Origin: Isoetes taiwanensis
Lineage: Eukaryota; Streptophyta; Lycopodiopsida; Isoetales; Isoetaceae
Assembly: GCA_021234155.1 (NCBI GenBank)
Contig: JAJEKV010000030.1
Location: 1,498,901-1,562,900 of the forward strand
DNA: 64,000 bases
Direction of reading: 5' to 3'
Both the position numbers and the translations under genes were made by a program. Every line of letters begins with the position of its first letter. Position 1 is the first letter of the stretch. Shown one piece after another: positions 55,586 to 64,000 of this stretch. Below the pieces are notes generated by a model. It searched no databases. It was not told the origin of the DNA and saw only the letters and a program-made list of their open reading frames with translations.

Positions 55586-56155
55586 AAGAACTTTTTGTAT
55601 TGATTAGATTGGAGGAATTACAATACAAAGACCCCTCATGGATCAGATTGATTTAAATATAGAGGAACCTCTGCGGATCTGAGTTATACCTGCAGTTATA
55701 GTACTCATAAGTTTCTCTCAACTTCTTCTTCTATAAACCTCTTGCAAAGTTAGAGATGAAGAGAAACAAGACGAATAATAACCTCAACAATCTCCCGCAC
55801 TACTCAAAGAAGCTAATATGTTTCAAACTATGATCAAGTCCTGCAACCCTACTACTAAATGTGGGACTAAAAGGAGATTTGCATTGTTGGGATGCGCCAG
55901 TCAGCCAACCTGCAATAAGCTAGACACACAACCGAACCACCAAAATTCTCCTCTAAAATTCGATTCATGATATTCGGTTGACATAGAAGCATCTTCCTGG
56001 ACACAATCAGATTCCCTTGATAATTTCAAATATCTAGCACAATAACAGGGGTTTTTTTTTGTGTTTTTGTATGCTTTTCACTAAGGTTTTCCTATGATTT
56101 CGTGATGTATTCAAATTGATGTACTAATGCGTACATCTAGAGTGCACCATTTTTG
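55586..56155. other. No gene seen
   Basis: Mostly AT-rich, a T run with GT dinucleotides at 56050. An A-rich part (55760-55830) could belong to an old transposon but has no landmarks. Confidence 0.35.
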
Positions 56156-56362
56156 AGCCATTGATTTTAGCCTTTTTTTTTCAATGGTCAACAACCACAA
56201 TGGCTCACAACAAAAGCCCTTTTTTTGTGCGTGTGGTGCATAATGGGCACATGAAGGCCATTGATTTTAGCCTTTTTTTTTCAATAGTCAACAATCAATT
56301 TCTCACAACAAAAGCCCTCTTTTTGTGTGTGTGTGGTGCATAATAGGCACATGAAGGGCTTG
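56156..56362. repeat. About 105-bp tandem duplication
   Basis: CCATTGATTTTAGCC starts both units (56158, 56261). Each continues through TCAA(T/C)(A/G)GTCAACAA, CTCACAACAAAAGCCC and GTGGTGCATAAT(G/A)GGCACATGAAGG. Differences are few. Confidence 0.85.
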
Positions 56363-57474
56363 AAGGGCGCATCTAGTGCAGTTTCCCCGCCGGCAACACA
56401 TTTCTTATCATAACTTTTGATCCAGGGCCCTGTTTGAGATGATTTTCATTGCTTGGAAAGCTCTCTCCGAGATCTTTTTGATAGTGTATGATATGGATAT
56501 GTTTGGTTAAGTTATCTATGCTAAAACAGCAATTTTTCGGCCGGGTTTGGTAGGCTTTCACATCCTACCAGCTGATTAATACAGGATTGCGTTATTGGAT
56601 ATTGTTTTATGGCTCATTCCGAATGAAGCTTGCAAAAAATTACCATGCATTTTTAGATTTTGAGGCAGTTATTAAGCAAATTCCAAGGCTTCTAGATTCT
56701 TGTGCTAACAAGCAGAAAAGTTTCCCACTTTGGTTTCTCACCACAAGAATCCATGGAGGCCAAAGGCTGCTGTTAAATTCCAGTTGAAAAATGTTTGTGT
56801 ATGGGTGTTGCAAACTTTATGACTTTCAGAATAATGGGATCAATCTGCTCTATCTTTATGGTAACTTTTACTTATGTTCTATTTGTTTTATTGTGATCAA
56901 ATTCAAAAGCTACAGGTGATGAAAGCCTCAAATGAATTCTAGTTTTTTTCTGGTTTGAATTCTAAATTTTTTGTTTGTGCCTCTTTATTTTCTGTCCTTT
57001 CACTAATGCATCTCGCATTTGGATCTTAGTCATGACTTATCTGTTGGCCGCCTAATGTTTAGGGACTAGAATTGGCAAGAAAGCTTGAAACATATATAAT
57101 TTGGCGTGTTGCAATGAGCAGATTCACACTTTGCTTAAAGCTGTTTCAAATTAAATTCTTATTATCAAGCAAATGCTTAGTTTTATGTAGCTTCACATTC
57201 ATTGAGTTTAAATTGTTGGACTCAAAGGCCTTAGTGCTAAAGCAAAACACATTTGCACTATTGAAACTTCATGTTAAATTGTTTGATTCAAAGTTGTTAG
57301 TGTTAAAATAAAGCACAAAGGATATGCGGGGTTCAATCCCCATGACATGACCTAACGGTCATCTTCTTAACAAATGTTTTTTATTCCATTGAGTAATAAC
57401 TCTTCTAAATTACTTTAATAACCTGTTGACCTTTTTTGAGGCTCCACAATTGCTATATATAATTTTTTGTTGTT

Positions 57475-57745
57475 ATGTTGTCCATCTCCAAGGCCCCGAA
57501 GGGGCCAAAAAAAATTCTAGACAACACAAACCATTACATACAACACTTTTAAATTAAAATCCCCCTAAAACCCCCTATGGTTTGGGTGCATATTCACACG
57601 GGGGGGTGGTGGCGTCCCTAAGGCCCCGGCGGGCCAAATTTTTTTACAACACAAACCATTAACATCCAACATATAAAAATTAAATCCCCCCTAAAACCCC
57701 TGGTGGTTTGGGTGCATATTCACACGGGGGGTGACGTAGGGTAGC
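57475..57745. repeat. About 135-bp tandem duplication with GGCCCC-type hairpins
   Basis: Units begin AAGGCCCCGAAGGGGCC (57492) and AAGGCCCCGGCGGGCC (57620), then share ACACAAACCATTA, ATCCCCCCTAAAACCCC and GTTTGGGTGCATATTCACACGG. The GGCCCC/GGGGCC part can fold back. Between 56363 and 57474 I see no gene; a 45-bp duplicate (ttaaattgtttgattcaaag) is at 57205 and 57265. Confidence 0.8.
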
Positions 57746-58761
57746 GAGAGCCCTTTTTATACTGCCTAAAATGGTATAATACATGTTTGAAATCAACACC
57801 ATTAAGTATATTGCACCAAACCTTATAGTATTTCACAAGTCTTGCTATTCAGTATAAAAAAACTTGTACGAGCATACCCCACAAACGAGGATCGCTATCA
57901 TTTTCTTACTATGCCTTGGGTCATGTATGTATCTTAAAGATGTATTTGCATGGTATTTTCGCGAGCCTAGGCATGCACACGTCAAGCAACCAATTTTTAG
58001 GGTTGTCTTGCCCATGGCTGCGGTGCTGCCTAGCATGAGATATTTGGTTTGGTTCTCCTCAGTCTTTCTCTTCTCCAGTTTTTCATTCTAGAATTTTCTT
58101 GCCTTCTTATTGAGTTCCTCAAAATCTTGCTTCCGAATTCTCTGGCAGTAGACCTCAGTTCTTACACTCAATGGAGGTAATTATCTTGAACTTGAGTATA
58201 TTTTTTACTTGGTCTCTTTGAGCAAAAGAACAATAGTCATAACCATGAGTTATATTTTACTGCAATTGCATACGTGAGGCTAGTATCTTATAAAGTGTTG
58301 GATCCTTATATTTCATGTTTGTAGATTAGAATGCATCAGTATTATCCTGTGAATATTATACAAGGCATACTTTCTCCGGATTATGTATATTCAGTCTGTT
58401 TCTGGGAATCATTGAATGTTCCTAGAGCTGCTTCTTTTCTACAAATTCGTGTTCCCTGTGATGGAGATTGAAATTCTACCTATGCCAGTAAGCTATTTGA
58501 TCTTTTTTCAAATCTTATTGTTAAAGTGCGCTGCTCTCATTCTTGTTCACATATTGCATCTCACCTAAACAATTATGGATAGAGGCGTTATGCAAGCTAG
58601 CATAGTATTTCTCCTACTTGTTTTTCAGTCAAGTAACGCCTTTTTTTAGTGGTGACAAATTGATCGACACATCACATAGACATCTTGTATACGAATCCTT
58701 AATATGGGAATCCTTACTATGGGTTAACACTCGCTATGGTTTAACTCCTTTTGTCTTCCAG
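57746..58761. other. No gene seen; intron-like sequence before the PIMT fragment
   Basis: AT-rich and T-rich, ending in tgtcttccag, an acceptor-like run at 58752-58761. ORFs here are short. Confidence 0.35.
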
Positions 58762-59010
58762 CTCTTTTGAAGAGCTCAAGCCAAGGACAACAAGGGGCTG
58801 ACTGAAATGTTGCAGCGGAATGGGGCCATAAAATCAAGAAAATTGGTTGAAATCATGGAGCTCATTGATCGAGGTTTGTTTGTTCCAGAAGTTGAAATGG
58901 CCTATGTCGATAGCCCAATGCCAATTGGGTATAATGCAACGATATCTCCCTGCACATGCATGGTGCCTGCCTTGAGCTATTATAGAATTGAGAAAATGGG
59001 AAATGTTAAT
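58762..59010 (+). pseudogene. Protein-L-isoaspartate O-methyltransferase (PIMT) exon fragment
   Basis: After the acceptor the frame reads DNKGLTEMLQRNGAIKSRK, then IDRGLFVPEVEMAYVDSPMP and IGYNATIS, a good match to the N-terminal region of plant PIMT, which repairs isoaspartyl residues. After ATIS the frame shifts: the PIMT text HMHGACLELL continues one base off and meets TAG. There is no SAM-binding domain. The start of PIMT before this exon is not seen. The last ~75 bp are also part of arm 1 of the inverted repeat. Confidence 0.8.
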
Positions 59011-59325
59011 GTCATGTAGTAGTAAAGGACTACTATAAATGTTGTCTGTTATATGGTATTTAAATGCTTCACAATTATAAATGTCTGTATCAAACAAATG
59101 TAATAACAAAAGACTTGACTATAGGTCGTGAATGCCTCTTTGTTTGGCGTTTGTCCATCAATTAACAAACCCTTAACTCTTCGCCCCGAAGGGCATGTAT
59201 AGTATGTTTCGTACATATTTCGTGCATATTCCGTACAACTATTATGCATATTCTATACAACTAAACCATTGAAAGGGGCATATGACACAGTAGGAAATTA
59301 AACCATTGAATTACCCCCCCCCACG
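58931..59325 (+). repeat. Inverted repeat, arm 1
   Basis: Pairs with 59576-59978 (reverse complement). It includes the end of the PIMT exon, then a ~300-bp A/T-rich part with repeated cgtacatat/cgtgcatat words. The arms differ by small substitutions and indels (estimate 10-15%). Confidence 0.85.
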
Positions 59326-59575
59326 GAGTAAAAAGTTGTTTTTACTGATATTTGTGCACGGGCATCCAACCATCGGCGAGGAGTTCCAAATATATATGCC
59401 CGTACATATATACAATGCGCTTCACAACCTCTGGTTTAATTCTGTATTTGAAACTAACAGTTAACTAAAACTTGCTAAATAAGTCGCACGCTTAACAATG
59501 GCCAAGATCCCAAAACCGACGTCCAACAGTTTGAGCTTACTGATGCACGCCCTACACTAGTATCAACAAAGACAA

Positions 59576-59978
59576 TTGGGGTGACTTGGGTTTAATTCAA
59601 TGGTTTAATTTCCTAGTGTGTCAAATGACCCTTTTACGGAATACATATATAATAGTTGCACGGAATATGTACAAAATATACTATGCATGTGTACAATTAT
59701 TATTTTTTGGGCCCCTTTGAAAAAAGAGTTTAGGATTTGTTAACTGATCGATAAATGCTAAACAAAAAAGCATTCAAGACTTGTAATCAAGTCATTTGTT
59801 ATTACATTTGCTTGATAGAGACATTTATAATTGTGAAGCATTTAGATACCATATAATAGACAACATTTATAGTAGTCCTTTACTACTACATGACATTAAC
59901 ATTTCCCATTTTCTCAAATTTTTTAGCAGCTCAAGGCAGGCATCATGCATGTGCGGGGCAGATATTGTTGCATTTATA
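59576..59978 (-). repeat. Inverted repeat, arm 2, with antisense PIMT sequence
   Basis: Read on the minus strand it gives TISAPHMHDACLELLKNLRK from 59970 to about 59910, the PIMT frame without the frameshift and stop seen in arm 1. It therefore retains the better version of this exon part. The loop between arms is about 250 bp. Confidence 0.85.
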
Positions 59979-60298
59979 AATGCACTTGATCTATTTGCAA
60001 TCACAAAACCTCTTGAATGTATGCATTAATTGACCCTGAATGCAACTTAGTCTAGATATGGTGTAGAATTTAGACCTACAGAGTGAGATATGATGTAATT
60101 TAGCCCACAATATGCTTTTGATAAACAATTTGCCTTGAAATTTCGTTTTCACCTTATTGTTTTACCTTACTTTGAAAGTTGAGTGCAAATTAAACTCAGA
60201 TATATCACCAAGGGTCGGATTCTGGGAAAGGACTCGCAAGAGACACAAAACCGGCGGGCTTCTCATTCATCTCAGCAGATTTTCTACAATGGTGGACA

Positions 60299-60329
60299 GT
60301 GGGTAGCCGCACACATGCGAACTACCCAC
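60299..60329 (-). ncRNA. Tail hairpin of unit 1
   Basis: GTGGGTAG pairs with CTACCCAC around an inner CGC/GCG pair set; counterpart of 43266-43302. Confidence 0.75.
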
Positions 60330-60409
60330 GAAACATAAAGGGAAAATCCAATTATATCATTTGGACCCCAAAAAAATACAATGCTAATAGATGAGTGGCT
60401 GATGTACCT

Positions 60410-60489
60410 GCCGAAAGCTTATCACCGGGATTAAAAAACCCCGCCCTTTCGGGTTTTCGAGGAAAAACCCTAGTGATAAGCCTTCCGGC
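60410..60489 (-). ncRNA. Structured 3' module, copy in unit 1
   Basis: Outer stem GCTTATCAC with GTGATAAGC, extended by GCCG with CGGC across a small mismatch. The inner core matches that at 43341-43417 nearly base for base. Confidence 0.75.
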
Positions 60490-61203
60490 AAGGGCTAGAC
60501 AAACGTAAGGCATAGAATCGCCCCCAAAACCCCGTATGGAGAAGTCGAAACAGATGCCGCCGCCAACCCAGACCGCACATCACCAACACAACAAACGAGA
60601 AAACATACCGGAGAATAGCATCACCCAATGGGTGAAAAAAAATCACCCAAATGGGTGGAAAACATGATAAACGAACTTGTACAAAATACAATAAACAAAG
60701 AAGGGGGGAGGGTGGGTTCAAAGAGAAAAGGTAAATCTTGAGAGAGAAGAGGAAGCGCCGATGAGACGAGGATGCAGAAACGCGCCTGAAATAGCGAACT
60801 CCCAACCAAAACGGGCATGCGCCGCCCGCATGCATGCATCACATGCATGCTCGTCCCATTCTAGAATGGCGATCCGATGTCTCGGATCGATGCGATTCTA
60901 GAATGGGACTCGCAAGAAACCAACAAACCGCCCGACTACCAGAGAACTTCCTTACAAACTAGGATCGAGGACGAAGGTCACAGGACGAGGCCAACGGCCG
61001 GTAAAGGATAGCATGAAAGATATGCCAAATTGACTAAACCAGGCAGGAAGAAGCCCCTCCCCTGCCTGGAAACAATTCAAAGAGAAAAGGTACTGCTGAG
61101 AGAAGAGGAAGCAACGAGAATAGAAGAAGAGCTGCTGTGAGAAGACGCCGAGCAGCTCGTCCTTTCCCAGAATGGCGATCCGATGGCTCGGATCGATGCT
61201 ATT

Positions 61204-62649
61204 TTCATTCATCTCAATGTCACACAATCTTAAAACAGATTCTCAAGCTCTGTAGTCTTGGGCACAGGATCAAAACAATCTTCAATAAGCAAATAAGGTG
61301 GTATCATCATGTAATCCATAGATTCTAAAGCTCGGAAGGTAGATTCAAGCAAGAGTCCTTCAAAAACCGATCTCAAAACGAGTAATATTGATCTATTCTC
61401 GCGCCCAAAGCCTTCAAAATTTCTCTGTGAACAATTCCCCTTTTCAAAATGCTATGTTTCGGTCTGTTCTTGGCAATTCCGAATCATAATCTTGTCTTTT
61501 AGTTTAGTTTTGTAGTTCTTGGCCTGGAATGAGTAGATCCGAGGATGGTCCGCCATGATTAGGTGGTTAATTCAGAAGAAAAGGTCGGATCTTGGCATGA
61601 ATCGGATTTTGGGTTCTTGAGAGTTTTGTGCACAGTATCCCACATGCATTTTTCATGACTATTAATATTACGTGCTATGCCCACGTGGGATTCGGTCCTT
61701 TACCGCCCCACACGCCCGGGTGTACAACGTGGCAGGGGGAGATTAGATGGGGAGAGCCTTTTTTTAAGGGGTGGTAGATAGGTTTTTTTTTTTTTTTTTT
61801 TTTTTTTTTACGCTTCTCAATAACTCAAAAATGAAGGTCTAAACAAGGTTTTTGGAAATTATTTTTTGCACATGGAATCTTTTTTGATGCTCTATGACAT
61901 GGAAAAATCTTTTTTGCAAAAAGAACATTTGGCTTTTTTAACTCAAAATGGGGAAAAATATAATGAAGTGGCAAGTTGGTATGGTGAGTTGGCAAATGGA
62001 GGAGGCAGTATGGGATGATGATGTGTCAAACAAGTTGGCAAAATGTCTTTTTTCTAGTCAAAACTTTTTTGTGAGGTGGAAATGACACGTGTAGGGTGAT
62101 GTGGAGGCATTGGTGATGATGTGGCACAATGTGATGATGACATGTCCCCTTAAGTGTCAAAATGACTTTACTTAGGCCAAATTTTGAAAGAATGAATTTT
62201 TATGAAGGGTGACATGTATGTGATGACATGGCAAGTCTTGGTGGTAATGTGGATGATGATTTGGCAATTTTGGATGGTGACATGGATCAATTTGGCACTA
62301 ATGCACATGAGCTTGCAACTTTTGTGTAACAACTTGTTTGTTTGCCTTTTTCATGCTTTTCTTGGAAATTTTGTGCACTTTCTCTTTCTAATTTGACTTT
62401 TAGAAAGAGAATATGATCTTAGATCATGGGAGAGGCTAAATTGAGTGGAATTTTTTGCTTGTGGTGGTGGCATAATGAGTGTGTGATGTGTGAATGGTGC
62501 ATGAATGATATGTTTTGACTAGAGAAAAGGCTATTTGCCAAATTTACAAAGAGATATGAAGGTGAGACATGGAATATGAGGCAAGTGGGGTGTTTTTGGT
62601 GATGAACTCTAGAGGTGAATCATGTGAAATGGTACTCATGCCAAGAACT
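61204..62649. other. No gene seen
   Basis: AT-rich sequence. From 61960 to 62300 there are repeated words GATGATGTGG/GTGACATG(G/T), a degenerate simple repeat. A poly(T) run of 27 lies at 61783-61809. Confidence 0.4.
61783..61809. repeat. Poly(T) tract, 27 T
   Basis: A pure T run, could mark the tail of a minus-strand retrocopy. Nothing recognisable adjoins it. Confidence 0.7.
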
Positions 62650-63259
62650 CAAAAATTAGCTACATACCAAGTCAATTTGAGGGGTCTTCCAATGTTCAAA
62701 TAGACTGTGATATTTTCTAGCAGCGCTAGAATATGCTCTAGATCATCAAATGCTTTATCTAATCTCATGCTTTCACCACTTTCATGTCTTCCATATTGCC
62801 CTTCAACAATTCTAATACTTTCTTTGAGTCTTTCAACTTGTGTTTTTCTCTTTTTAGCGAGCATTTGCTTCTCTGCATTTGCTGGATTTTTAAGTTCTGA
62901 TGTATTAAGGTTTTAAGCATTCAGATCACCAAATACCTTATCCTGGTTATGAGAATCAATAAACATCTCCTCTTTCTCTTCATCACTATCATTAACAATA
63001 TCATATTTCCTTTTCCCAGTGGCTTCTATAACTGTTTTCCTTGTTTGTGCATTCCCATGTGCATTTCTATCCTTATACAATGTATCCTCATCAAAAACAA
63101 TGTCTCTACTGATAATTGATTTGATTTGAGAACATACATTCTATATCCCTTTGACTCTTCGTCATAACCAACAAGGTATCCTACATCAGCCTTATCATCC
63201 AATTTCTTTCTAGTTTCCTTGGGTACATGAACGTAACCCAAACATCCATAAGTTTTCAA
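62650..63259 (-). pseudogene. Ty1/copia integrase C-terminal part and linker, minus strand
   Basis: 63259 down: YGCLGYVHVPKETRKKLDDK, then VGYLVGYDEESKGYRMYV, followed by a frameshift and RDIVFDEDTLYKDRNA-like text, matching the integrase end at 6407-6600. A charged linker and (62864-62649) a helical Leu/Glu-rich ORF follow. The upstream copia part stops at 63260 and the RT is absent, so it is a fragment. Confidence 0.8.
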
Positions 63260-63404
63260 GAAATCATCTTTTTATATAATAAAAATATAGCGTGTGTCTT
63301 CCATGGAGACCTAAATCGAACGGTTGAGGATTTGATCGACCAACGGTGAAGATGACATGTGCGCGACTTCAACCAAGATTAACTCAATCCGACAGTCAAG
63401 GGGT

Positions 63405-63795
63405 GAAATGGGAAAGGGAAAAGGGAAAAGAAAGGGAAAATGGAGAAAAAAGGAAAAGGGAGGGGAAAAGGACAAAAGGAAAGGGAGAACGGAAAAAGGG
63501 GAAATAGAAAAATAAAAATAAAAAAGGAAAAGGACGAAAATAGAGAAAGGAAAAGGGAAAAGGAGAAAAGAACAAAGAAATAGAGTAGAAAGGGAAAGGG
63601 GAGGAGAAAATGATAAAGGGAAGGCAAAAGGTCCGAAGGAAAAGGGAAGACAAAAGGGCCGAAGGAAAAGGGAAGGAAAAAAGGAGAAATGAGAAAAAGT
63701 GGAGAAAAGGGAAGAAAAAAGGGAAGGCAAAATGGCCGAAGGAAAAGGGAAGACAAAAGGGCCGAAGGAAAAGGGAAGGGGACAAGGGAAGGAAA
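63405..63795. repeat. Polypurine tract, about 390 bp
   Basis: Mostly A and G with internal ~24-bp repeats (aaaagggaaggcaaaaggcc and gccgaaggaaaagggaag). The minus-strand ORFs (Phe/Pro/Ser-rich) follow from this composition. It ends before a short GC-rich segment (63800-63845). Confidence 0.85.
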
Positions 63796-64000
63796 ACAAG
63801 GTGCTGCGCACGGAGGGTTGCCCTCAAGTGCCCCGAGGGTGGGCTTTCTTATTTTTTTTGTCATAGTTTCGTGTTGGAATTCAAGGAAGCAGCTTGTATT
63901 AAGCCAGAACGATGTATGCTCTGAGAGGATGCTTGATTGAAGTATTTTAGCATATAAACTAGGTCGGGAGATGGAATTGCACTTGTTTATGGATCAAGTT

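Larger units (their letters stand above)
60228..61203 (-). mobile_element. Hairpin-rich non-coding elements, two units in head-to-tail order
   Basis: Unit 1, 60228-60894, starts ATTCTGGGAAAGGAC and ends with the conserved motif (CGATCCGATGTCTCGGATCG) at about 60867-60894. Unit 2, 60895-61203, starts ATTCTAGAATGGGAC and ends with the same motif. After each start both share GGACTCGCAAGA and a CAAACCG(C/G)C segment. Only unit 1 has the LINE-like 3' module (60410-60489), the tail hairpin (60299-60329) and two CACCC hairpins (60626-60660). No ORF is supported. Unit 2 is shorter and lacks these parts. Confidence 0.65.

Noticed and set aside
60228-61203. Hammerhead or HDV-like ribozyme in the hairpin-rich elements
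   Set aside because: I looked for CTGATGA...GAAA and for an HDV fold. CTGATGT near 60399 is followed by CGAAAG, but the core lacks the A at the last position and the pairing is not right. AATGGCGA alone is not enough for HDV. I kept only the hairpin observations.
63311-63864. Phe/Pro/Ser-rich ORFs on the minus strand
   Set aside because: They follow from the polypurine composition of 63405-63795, and three frames are open at once.

Overview
The window looks like a repeat-rich stretch of a land-plant nuclear genome. It is AT-rich, with one long intact gene in 64 kb, spliceosomal-type exon borders in gene fragments, and plant-type Ty1/copia, LTR-retrotransposon and LINE sequences. Plant gene pieces (beta-amylase, PP2A B', PurN, PIMT, UFD2-type E4) agree. 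I cannot place the species.

Layout. 1-6227: a compact, apparently non-autonomous LTR retrotransposon whose 5' LTR is cut by the window start. It has no visible pol, but carries a histone H3-like domain, decayed ORFs with a host-like TATA/telo-box segment, and a gag-like ORF. It sits in a broken copia element (6228 to about 8440). 8640-11165: a decayed plus-strand LINE. 11166-22690: no gene, but an LTR of a related family on the minus strand (17796-19323) with a tRNA-iMet-type primer site and three spaced hairpins. 22739-25651: the only long intact host gene, a single-exon UFD2/E4 U-box ubiquitin ligase. 27118-28437: PurN and beta-amylase pseudogene fragments side by side. 29282-29960: broken acidic repeat ORFs. 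31128-32640: another minus-strand LTR. 34860-35364: a PP2A B' (B56) exon, minus strand. 38686-42960: a minus-strand LINE with an (ATTCT)n tail. 43055-44332: a non-coding, hairpin-rich element between 24-bp direct repeats. 44446-49684: two nearly identical 2.07-kb copies. 49685-53745: an L1-like LINE with a 748-codon RT ORF. 58762-59978: a PIMT gene fragment that is part of a ~400-bp inverted repeat. 60228-61203: a second hairpin-rich element. 62650-63259: a copia fragment, then a ~390-bp polypurine tract.

The points I think are most unusual are: (1) the H3-like domain inside an LTR element, in frame with an upstream ORF across one TAG, with a remodelled tail lacking the K27 segment; (2) a family of non-coding elements whose hairpins keep pairing while their sequences differ, and which share a structured 3' module with the nearby LINE; (3) the PIMT inverted repeat, which resembles a young hairpin-RNA locus. 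Only the E4 gene looks like a normal functional gene. Most of the rest is mobile or decayed sequence, and all similarity calls come from reading the translations, not from database searches.
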